Below are positions 5,572 to 12,263 of a stretch of DNA of 33,522 nucleotides, piece after piece. A program made the position numbers and the translations under genes. The notes under the pieces were generated by a model, which saw only the letters and a list, made by a program, of their open reading frames with translations, made no database searches and was not told the origin of the DNA. Position 1 is the stretch's first letter, and each line of letters begins with the position of its first letter. The stretch comes from an uncultured Lachnospiraceae bacterium (GTDB taxonomy: Bacteria; Bacillota; Clostridia; Lachnospirales; Lachnospiraceae). The DNA lies in contig CAJTQG010000018.1 of assembly GCA_910578605.1 (NCBI GenBank), positions 1-33,522 on the forward strand, in the 5' to 3' direction.

Positions 5572-7527
5572 ATGACAAAGAAAAGTTCGGACACGGAAAA
5601 ATATTTAAGCCTGCTGGCACAGCAATATCCCAATATTGCCTCGGCAAAAAGTGAGATTGTGAATTTAAGCGCCATTAGAAATCTTCCAAAAGGAACGGAA
5701 TATTTTTTCAGTGATATTCACGGGGAATATGAAGCCTTTTTAAATTTGCTTAGAAGCGCCTCCGGCACAATACGGGCAAAAATATATATGCTGTTTAGCG
5801 AGACAATGACAGAAGGGGAGCAGGAGGAGTTAGCCCATCTAATCTACTTTCCCGAGGAGATTTTAAAGGTTAGTCTTTTAGAGAACCAGTACAATGAAGA
5901 ATGGCAGCGGCTGACAATTTACCGCATTGTCAAATTATGTAAAGAATTATCCTCCAAATATACCCGCTCCAAGGTTCGAAAAAAACTGCCGCCGGAGTAT
6001 TCCTATGCCATTGACGAGCTGTTAAATGTGGATACCTCCGACAGAGATAAAAAAAGCTATTACACCCAGATTATCCGTTCCATTATCGAGGCGGATGCGG
6101 GAAAAAATTTTATACATGAGCTTTGTATTCTCTCCCAGCGTTTAGCGGTGGACAGGCTTCATATTATAGGAGATATCTTTGACAGAGGCCCAAGAGCAGA
6201 TATTATTATGAATGAGCTGCTAGATTTCCCTGAGGTGGATATCCAGTGGGGGAATCACGATATTTCCTGGATGGGAGCCGCCTGCGGCAATGTAGCTTTA
6301 ATTGCTAATGTAGTGCGAATTGCGGTGAGCTACAATAATTTTGATATATTAGAGGACGGCTACGGCATCAATTTAAGACCTCTTTCTATGTTTGCCTCCA
6401 AAGCGTACAAGGACGATCCCTGTGAATATTTTTATCCAAAAGAGCTAGACGCCAATATGTTTGACAATGTAGATACCCAGCTGGCGGCAAAAATGCACAA
6501 GGCAATAGCCATTATCCAGTTTAAGCTGGAGGGACAGATTTTAAAACGCCATCCCGAGTATCATATGGATGACAGGAATATATTAGAACATATTCATTAC
6601 GAAGAGGGAACTGTGGAACTGGAGGGCAAAACCTACAAGCTGAGGGACAATCTGTTTCCCACCATTGACCCGAAAAATCCCCTGGAACTGCAGGAGGGGG
6701 AGAAGGAGCTGTTAATTACATTGGTTGCATCCTTTCGCCACAGCGAAATGCTCCATCGGCATGTAGAGTTTTTGTACAACAAAGGCTCCATGTATCTTTG
6801 TTGCAATTCCAATCTTCTGTATCATGGGTGCATTCCTATGAATGAGGATGGCAGCTTTACAAAAGTGAAAATACACAAAAAGGAATTAAGCGGCAGGGAA
6901 CTGCTTGATGCTATCCAGCAGGTAGTAAAAAATGCTTATTATTCCAGTGGAAGGAATAATCAAAAGGATGTAGACTTTATGTGGTATTTGTGGTGCGGAA
7001 AAAATTCACCTATTTACGGAAAAAGTAAAATGTCAGCTTTTGAGGGATATTTTATCGGAAACAATGAATCCCGAAAGGAAATTTATAACCCTTACTATAC
7101 ATTGAGCCAGCAGGAGGAATATTGCGAGAAAATATTGCAGGAATTTGGCTTGTCCCCAGAACATTCCCATATTATCAACGGACATGTACCAGTCAAATTA
7201 AAAAACGGCGAGAGCCCTGTAAAGGCAAACGGAAAACTGTACGTCATTGACGGAGGGATTTCTAAGGCATACCGCACCCAAACAGGAATTGCAGGATATA
7301 CGTTGATTTATAATTCACATCATCTGGCGTTGGCAGAACATACCATTTCCTTGGAGGATACAAAGGGAGTGGGAAATAAACAGGTAAAGATTTCACCTGT
7401 GATGAAAGTGACAGAGACAATGGCAAGACGTGTGTTAGTGGGGGATACCGATATGGGAGAAGTGATTACAGAGAAAATAAAAGACTTAAAAAAACTGGTA
7501 AAAGCATACGAGGACGGTGTGCTGTAA
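5572..7527 (+). CDS. fbp: Class III fructose-1,6-bisphosphatase
   Basis: A 651-aa metallophosphatase that hydrolyses fructose 1,6-bisphosphate to fructose 6-phosphate in gluconeogenesis, acting in the cytosol. Metallophosphoesterase motifs appear in order: FSDIHGEYEAF (Asp48, His50), IIGDIFDRGPRAD (about 200-209), WGNHDISW (Asn228-Asp230), and the C-terminal INGHVPVK and VIDGGISKAYRTQTGIAGYT that are typical of the Firmicute class III family. Length agrees with Bacillus Fbp. The start at 5572 follows GGGAGGA by about 7 nt; an upstream in-frame ATG at 5530 has no ribosome binding site. The long structured leader suggests regulation after transcription begins. Family assignment is firm. Confidence 0.95.
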   Translation: MTKKSSDTEKYLSLLAQQYPNIASAKSEIVNLSAIRNLPKGTEYFFSDIHGEYEAFLNLLRSASGTIRAKIYMLFSETMTEGEQEELAHLIYFPEEILKVSLLENQYNEEWQRLTIYRIVKLCKELSSKYTRSKVRKKLPPEYSYAIDELLNVDTSDRDKKSYYTQIIRSIIEADAGKNFIHELCILSQRLAVDRLHIIGDIFDRGPRADIIMNELLDFPEVDIQWGNHDISWMGAACGNVALIANVVRIAVSYNNFDILEDGYGINLRPLSMFASKAYKDDPCEYFYPKELDANMFDNVDTQLAAKMHKAIAIIQFKLEGQILKRHPEYHMDDRNILEHIHYEEGTVELEGKTYKLRDNLFPTIDPKNPLELQEGEKELLITLVASFRHSEMLHRHVEFLYNKGSMYLCCNSNLLYHGCIPMNEDGSFTKVKIHKKELSGRELLDAIQQVVKNAYYSSGRNNQKDVDFMWYLWCGKNSPIYGKSKMSAFEGYFIGNNESRKEIYNPYYTLSQQEEYCEKILQEFGLSPEHSHIINGHVPVKLKNGESPVKANGKLYVIDGGISKAYRTQTGIAGYTLIYNSHHLALAEHTISLEDTKGVGNKQVKISPVMKVTETMARRVLVGDTDMGEVITEKIKDLKKLVKAYEDGVL

Positions 7528-7560
7528 GCCCTGGGGAAATACATACACAAACAAAAATTG

Positions 7561-7589
7561 TCATATTTATACCCCTTGTTTCATATATT
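7561..7589 (+). promoter_or_regulatory. Candidate sigma-E promoter of spoIVA
   Basis: CATATTT (7562-7568) and CATATATT (7582-7589), separated by 13 nt, resemble the sigma-E consensus (ATATT, 13-14 nt, CATACANT). They lie about 45 nt before spoIVA, a known sigma-E gene in Bacillus. Confidence 0.5.
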
Positions 7590-7633
7590 GTTCCAAGCAA
7601 AGGTAAACACAATAGATGGAAAGGGGTTATTTT

Positions 7634-9109
7634 ATGGAAGGATATCAAGTTTATAAAGATATCAGCGAGCGAACAAAGGGTGAAATTTATCTAGGGGTGG
7701 TTGGACCGGTAAGAACAGGAAAATCTACCTTTATCAAACGATTTATCACCCAGATGATGCTTCCGTTTATGGAGGATGAATATGCCAGGGAGCGCACTAA
7801 TGATGAAATGCCGCAGTCTGCCGCCGGAAAGACCATTATGACAACAGAGCCAAAATTTATTCCAAAGGAAGCGGTGGAGGTGAAGCTTGGAGAAGATACG
7901 TCGGTCAAGCTTCGTCTCATTGACTGTGTAGGTTTTATGGTGGATGGAGCCGTGGGGCATATGGAGAACGAAAAAGAGAGATTTGTGAAGACTCCATGGA
8001 ACGAGCAGGAAATCCCATTTTCGAAAGCCGCCGAAATTGGTACAAACAAAGTAATTAGAGACCACTCTAATATCGGTCTTGTCATTACATCAGACGGTTC
8101 CTTCGGGGAGCTGTCAAGAGACCAGTATATTCCTGCTGAGGAAAAAACAGTGGGAGAGCTAAAAAGAATCGGAAAGCCTTTTTTGATTTTACTCAATTCC
8201 TCTAAACCGCTGTCCTCCGAGACAAATCTGCTGGCAAAAACTTTGGAGGAAAAATATCAGTCCACCGTAGTGCCTATCAACTGTGACCAGTTAAAAAAAG
8301 AGGACATACAGAAGATTTTAGAGCTGGCTTTATATGAATTCCCAATTACCAGCCTGAATTTTTACCTGCCCAAATGGGTGGAGATGTTAGACAGCACCCA
8401 TCCCCTCAAAACAGATATTATCACTACATTAGGAAAGTTATTAGATAAGGTTCGCTACATGAAAGACTTTACAGAAGAAATTTTGGAGGATACAGGAACC
8501 TATATCAGCAAAATTGCCTGTGAGAAAAAGGATTTATCCAACGGAAATATACAATTAAAGGTTTTAGTCAACGAAGAACATTACTACAATATTTTAAGCG
8601 AGCTCACAGGAATCGAAATTAGAAGCGAATACCAGATGATACAAACAATCCGCAATTTAGCGGCAAAGCAGGAGGAGTTTTCCAAGGTGTCCGATGCTAT
8701 CGGTCAAGTAACTAGGAAGGGATATGGGGTTGTCCTGCCTATGAAGGAGGATATCACCTTAGAGGAACCTCAAGTTATACATACAGGTAATAAATACGGC
8801 GTAAAAATTAAGGCGAAGGCTCCTTCCGTACATATGATTCAGGCTGATATTATGGTGGAGATTGCTCCTATTGTAGGCAGTCAGCAGCAGGCGGAGGATT
8901 TGATTGCCTTTATCCAGGAGAATGGGGAAAATAACGAGAACGGTATTTGGGATACAAACATATTCGGAAAATCAATTGAACAAATTGTGGAGGATGGTAT
9001 CCGGAACAAGCTGGATAAACTGTCGGATGAGACGCAGAGCAAAATGCAGGAGACTATACAGAAAATTACAAATGACAGCAACAGAGGCGTAATCTGTATT
9101 ATTATTTAA
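7634..9109 (+). CDS. spoIVA: Stage IV sporulation protein A (spore coat morphogenetic ATPase)
   Basis: A 491-aa protein with the SpoIVA start: EGYQVYKDISERTKGEIYLG, then the Walker A GPVRTGKST at 24-32, then MMLPFMEDEYARERTNDEMP. The hydrophobic ending GVICIII matches the family tail. SpoIVA is made in the mother cell, hydrolyses ATP and polymerises on the forespore surface to form the basement layer of the coat. I chose the ATG at 7634 (AAAGGGG upstream, family length) over the ATG at 7616. It is followed by a strong terminator, so it is probably transcribed alone from its own promoter in sporulation. Confidence 0.97.
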   Translation: MEGYQVYKDISERTKGEIYLGVVGPVRTGKSTFIKRFITQMMLPFMEDEYARERTNDEMPQSAAGKTIMTTEPKFIPKEAVEVKLGEDTSVKLRLIDCVGFMVDGAVGHMENEKERFVKTPWNEQEIPFSKAAEIGTNKVIRDHSNIGLVITSDGSFGELSRDQYIPAEEKTVGELKRIGKPFLILLNSSKPLSSETNLLAKTLEEKYQSTVVPINCDQLKKEDIQKILELALYEFPITSLNFYLPKWVEMLDSTHPLKTDIITTLGKLLDKVRYMKDFTEEILEDTGTYISKIACEKKDLSNGNIQLKVLVNEEHYYNILSELTGIEIRSEYQMIQTIRNLAAKQEEFSKVSDAIGQVTRKGYGVVLPMKEDITLEEPQVIHTGNKYGVKIKAKAPSVHMIQADIMVEIAPIVGSQQQAEDLIAFIQENGENNENGIWDTNIFGKSIEQIVEDGIRNKLDKLSDETQSKMQETIQKITNDSNRGVICIII

Positions 9110-9148
9110 TAAAGCAAATAGGTAACACACAATTATCTGCAAAAATGA

Positions 9149-9205
9149 GTAACCTGTACACATACTGGTATCATAGTATGTATACAGGTTACGTTTTATT
9201 ATATC
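9149..9205 (+). terminator. Rho-independent terminator after spoIVA
   Basis: GTAACCTGTACACATACT (9149-9166) pairs with AGTATGTATACAGGTTAC (9175-9192), an 18-bp stem with one mismatch and an 8-nt loop, followed by GTTTTATTATATC. Confidence 0.8.
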
Positions 9206-9230
9206 TTTTGTTTTGTTATATCATTTTTTC

Positions 9231-9260
9231 TTGACAGCATCTATTCTGTATGTTTATAAT
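9231..9260 (+). promoter_or_regulatory. Strong sigma-A promoter of the ABC exporter operon
   Basis: Perfect TTGACA (9231-9236) and perfect TATAAT (9255-9260), spaced 18 bp. The predicted transcript begins near 9267, leaving a leader of about 150 nt. Confidence 0.8.
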
Positions 9261-9266
9261 AAAATT

Positions 9267-9414
9267 TCCTATGTGATGCCATGGGAAAAAATTGCATAAA
9301 TAAGGTATTCCTGGCTGTCACCAGGGAGTCAGACCCTACTTGGCAAGATATTTTTATCTGCGGCAGTGTAGTGGAACACACTTAGCAGAAATATAACTAC
9401 CAGGAGGAAGTACA
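9267..9414 (+). promoter_or_regulatory. Structured leader, possible riboswitch
   Basis: TCCTGG (9309-9314) can pair with CCAGG at 9321-9325 to make a local hairpin, or with CCAGGA at 9400-9405, which is the first part of the Shine-Dalgarno CCAGGAGG. The choices exclude each other. Further stems are possible: AGGG/CCCT around 9323-9336, AGATA...TATCT-type pairing at 9346-9360, and AGTGT/ACACT at 9365-9382. I do not recognise a known riboswitch consensus. Confidence 0.4.
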
Positions 9415-10245
9415 ATGATTACGATGGAGCATGTATGTAAATCGTACAAGGTTGCAAAAAGGAATGCAGGCCTAAGAGAAGCCTGCAAAGCATTTTTTCG
9501 GCGCAAGACCGAAATCATTCAGGCGTTGGATGATATTAATTTTACCATATTGGATGGTGAGATTGTAGGCTATATCGGCCCAAACGGAGCCGGTAAAAGT
9601 TCCACAATTAAAATTCTAAGCGGAATATTGACACCAGAAAGTGGAGTCTGCAAAGTTGACGGACGCATTCCATGGAAAAATCGAATGGAACATGTGAAAA
9701 ATATCGGCGTCGTATTTGGACAGCGCTCTCAATTGTGGTGGGATGTTCCGGTCATTGATTCTTTTGAATTGCTCAAAGATATCTATTCCATTCCAACCTC
9801 TACTTATCAGGAAAGTTTAGATGAATTGACGCAGCTGCTGAATTTGCAGGAGTTGTTAAAAACACCAACAAGACAATTGTCACTTGGACAGCGGATGCGC
9901 TGTGAAATAGCTGCATCCCTGCTGCATCAACCCAAAATATTGTTTTTGGACGAGCCTACAATTGGATTGGACGCCGTGTCAAAGCTTGCTGTTCGGGAGT
10001 TTGTCAAAGATATTAACAGAAAACGAAATACAACCGTCATTTTGACCACCCATGATATGCAGGATATTGAGGCGCTGGCAAGCCGCATTATTCTAATTGG
10101 AAAGGGACGGATTCTTTTGGACGGGACAATTGCCGATATGCGATTGGAAATTGAAAAAGACAATCCACTTCATAACCAGCAGGACAATCCTCTCTCATTA
10201 GAGCAAGTAACTGCCAGGTTGTATGAAAAGCTGGATATTGTATAG
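9415..10245 (+). CDS. ABC-2 exporter, ATP-binding subunit
   Basis: A 276-aa nucleotide-binding subunit. Walker A is GPNGAGKSS (55-63), the signature is LSLGQRMR (155-162) and Walker B is ILFLDEPTIGLD (about 177-188), followed by the switch His in LTTHD. The long segment before Walker A (KRNAGLREACKAFFRRKTE) is typical of COG4586 ATPases that pair with DUF990-type permeases, a group including viologen and drug exporters. It works at the inner face of the membrane with the next two gene products. GGAGG sits 8 nt before the ATG. The cargo is unknown. Confidence 0.9.
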   Translation: MITMEHVCKSYKVAKRNAGLREACKAFFRRKTEIIQALDDINFTILDGEIVGYIGPNGAGKSSTIKILSGILTPESGVCKVDGRIPWKNRMEHVKNIGVVFGQRSQLWWDVPVIDSFELLKDIYSIPTSTYQESLDELTQLLNLQELLKTPTRQLSLGQRMRCEIAASLLHQPKILFLDEPTIGLDAVSKLAVREFVKDINRKRNTTVILTTHDMQDIEALASRIILIGKGRILLDGTIADMRLEIEKDNPLHNQQDNPLSLEQVTARLYEKLDIV

Positions 10246-10257
10246 GGGGGACAAAGG

Positions 10258-11064
10258 GTGAAAAAATATATTTCTTTTTTTAAGATGCGTTTTTATGCCG
10301 GATTACAGTATCGTCAAGCTACACTGGGGGCTATTATAGTACAGCTTCCGTGGGGATTGTTGGAATGTCTGGCATTTCATACTTTCCAAAAAGTCAATCC
10401 ACAGGCATTTCCTATGGAGTTTTCTGCCGTTGCGGCTTATATTTGGTTAAAACAAGCTTTTTTTGTTTTATTTTCTGTTTGGGGAAATGTAGACCAGGAT
10501 GTTTTTGACATGATTTTAAAAGGTGATGTTGCCTATGAGCTGTGTCGTCCTGTTTCTATTTACAAAATGTGGTTTGCCAGGATAAGCGCAATCCGCCTGG
10601 CAGGTGCAGCATTAAGATTTCTGCCTGTTTTAGCGGCGGCATCCCTGCTTCCTAAGCCCCTTCGATTTTTGCCGCCACAAAACATATTTGTTTTTTTTAT
10701 TTTTGTAGTGACGATGCTATTAGGAGTGGGAGTGACCGTTGCATTTTGTATGCTTGTCTATATAACTGCTTTTTATACTATATCTCCTCAAGGAATTCGA
10801 TTGTTCCTTATGTCTGTTGTAGAATTTTTATCAGGCTCTATTGTCCCCATTCCCTTTATGCCGGACACTGTCAAAAACATAGTGGAATGGCTGCCCTTTG
10901 CAGGAATGATGAATGTGCCTTTTCGGGTTTACAGTGGCGATTTGATTGGTATGGAAATGTATAAAGCAATGGGACTTCAAATATTCTGGCTTTTTGTGAT
11001 GGCAGCAGCAGGAATGGTTTTATGTAATAAAGCAGAGCGCAGAATGACAATACAGGGAGGTTGA
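10258..11064 (+). CDS. ABC-2 exporter permease 1 (DUF990-type)
   Basis: A 268-aa integral membrane protein with about six hydrophobic segments, including LGAIIVQLPWGLLECLAF, IFVFFIFVVTMLLGVGVTVA and IFWLFVMAAAGMVLC. Conserved features of this permease group are visible: MILKGDVAYELCRPVS and LSGSIVPIPFMPDTVKNI. It starts with GTG preceded by GGGGGG and an ACAAAGG spacer, 12 nt after the ATPase gene. It is expected to form the membrane channel as a heterodimer with the next gene product. Confidence 0.85.
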   Translation: MKKYISFFKMRFYAGLQYRQATLGAIIVQLPWGLLECLAFHTFQKVNPQAFPMEFSAVAAYIWLKQAFFVLFSVWGNVDQDVFDMILKGDVAYELCRPVSIYKMWFARISAIRLAGAALRFLPVLAAASLLPKPLRFLPPQNIFVFFIFVVTMLLGVGVTVAFCMLVYITAFYTISPQGIRLFLMSVVEFLSGSIVPIPFMPDTVKNIVEWLPFAGMMNVPFRVYSGDLIGMEMYKAMGLQIFWLFVMAAAGMVLCNKAERRMTIQGG

Positions 11065-11066
11065 AT

Positions 11067-11879
11067 ATGAGGAGAAAAAAGAGTAAAAAAGCTAGGAACA
11101 GTGTTATGTTGTATTTTCATTATATAAAAGTGATTATTCAAAGTGCTATGGAGTATAAAGCCTCATTTTTATTAGGTGCCATTGGTCAGGTTCTCGTTTC
11201 ATTGAATGGATTGCTTGGAATTTATTTTATATTTGCACGCTTCCATATCATACAAGGTTATACATTGAATGAGGCATTATTATGTTATGGAATGATGCTG
11301 TTGGGATTTTCTATTGCACAATGTGTTGCAAGAGGATTTGAGTCCTTTTCTCAGCTCATAAAAAGCGGAGGCTATGACCGGATTATGGTAAGACCAAGAA
11401 GTCCTATATTGCAAGTTTTGGGCAGTAAATTTGAGACGAATCGAATTCTTAGAATCCTTCTTGCACTGGGAATGTTTTTTTATGGAGCCGCACACTGTCA
11501 GATTTATTGGACGGCAGATAAAATTGCCACAGCTCTTTTTATGATTGTGGGAATTACTATATTGTTTATGGGGCTTATTTTGCTTGGCGCCTCCCTGTGC
11601 TTTTTTACCATTGAAGATTCAGGGATACTCAATATATTGATTCACGGAGGAAATGAACATGGCAAATATCCAATAGATATTTACGGAAAATCTATGCTGA
11701 AATTCTGCACCTATGTGATACCTTTTGCACTTGTACAATATTATCCCCTGCAGTATTTGTTAAACCGCACCAGCAGGTGGGAATACGGACTGTTTCCATT
11801 GGGCGCTATTGTTTTTCTCTTTATCTGTTATGGCGTCTGGCGCTTTGGAATGAGACATTATCAATCCGCAGGCTCTTAA
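11067..11879 (+). CDS. ABC-2 exporter permease 2 (DUF990-type)
   Basis: A 270-aa membrane protein related to permease 1, with about six transmembrane stretches. The pattern SGGYDRIMVRPRSPILQVLG parallels the KGDVAYELCRPVS segment of permease 1, and HGKYPIDIYGKSM is typical of the group. I chose the ATG at 11067, six nt after GGAGG; a TTG at 11061 would overlap the previous stop codon. Tight spacing shows translational coupling with permease 1. The operon ends here; no clear terminator was found before the next promoter. Confidence 0.85.
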   Translation: MRRKKSKKARNSVMLYFHYIKVIIQSAMEYKASFLLGAIGQVLVSLNGLLGIYFIFARFHIIQGYTLNEALLCYGMMLLGFSIAQCVARGFESFSQLIKSGGYDRIMVRPRSPILQVLGSKFETNRILRILLALGMFFYGAAHCQIYWTADKIATALFMIVGITILFMGLILLGASLCFFTIEDSGILNILIHGGNEHGKYPIDIYGKSMLKFCTYVIPFALVQYYPLQYLLNRTSRWEYGLFPLGAIVFLFICYGVWRFGMRHYQSAGS

Positions 11880-11942
11880 AGATAAAGTAAATATCCGGCT
11901 TTAAAGGTTTATTCGTCGGTTTTGTGCAAGTCCACATTGTTC

Positions 11943-11971
11943 TTGAAAAATCAGTGTACTTATGCTAAACT
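11943..11971 (+). promoter_or_regulatory. Sigma-A promoter of the small membrane protein gene
   Basis: TTGAAA (11943-11948), 17-bp spacer, TAAACT (11966-11971), about 43 nt before the start codon at 12014. Confidence 0.55.
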
Positions 11972-12013
11972 TACTTATATTTATTATTAATTATGAAAAA
12001 AGGTGGTGTACAC

Positions 12014-12169
12014 ATGAATTTGGATAACATGTCTTTTTGGCAGCAGTTACTATGGTATGCAGCAAAGCTGCTCGTTACAGGAGGATTTGCAGTTTTAGGT
12101 ATATACGCAGGTATAGCATTGCGCAAACGTAAGAACGCCTCTCTGGCACAGGAAGAGCATCAGGAATAA
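12014..12169 (+). CDS. Small single-pass membrane protein (51 aa)
   Basis: A short frame with an AGGTGGTG ribosome binding site 6 nt upstream and its own promoter. The N-terminal part (MNLDNMSFWQQLLWYAAKLL) is amphipathic, residues about 19-36 form one hydrophobic helix (LLVTGGFAVLGIYAGIAL), then a basic RKRK stop-transfer and an acidic tail. By the positive-inside rule the C-terminus would be cytosolic. I do not recognise the family. It lies between the ABC exporter and alaS on the same strand. Confidence 0.6.
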   Translation: MNLDNMSFWQQLLWYAAKLLVTGGFAVLGIYAGIALRKRKNASLAQEEHQE

Positions 12170-12197
12170 TTTCATTGACAAGATTAAAAACCGAAAG

Positions 12198-12227
12198 GAG
12201 CTGTTATTCAAGTTCAAGTAACAGCTC
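12198..12227 (+). terminator. Hairpin between the small protein gene and alaS
   Basis: GAGCTGTTA (12198-12206) pairs perfectly with TAACAGCTC (12219-12227) around a 12-nt loop, followed by TTAAAGTT, a weak U-tract. It may attenuate transcription into alaS. No T-box element is present. Confidence 0.4.
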
Positions 12228-12263
12228 TTAAAGTTATGCATAAACAGAAAGGAATGAAAATCA

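Noticed and set aside
7687..8196. 169-aa ORF antisense to spoIVA
   Set aside because: Composition is Ser/Pro/Phe-rich, as expected of a shadow frame, and there is no ribosome binding site; spoIVA is certain.
9267..9414. Guanidine-I, manganese (yybP-ykoY) or c-di-GMP riboswitch before the ABC exporter
   Set aside because: None of the conserved consensus blocks of these classes could be found in the leader.
12170..12263. T-box riboswitch upstream of alaS
   Set aside because: Only about 95 nt are available, with no TGGNACCGCG antiterminator sequence and no specifier-loop structure; only a short hairpin is seen.
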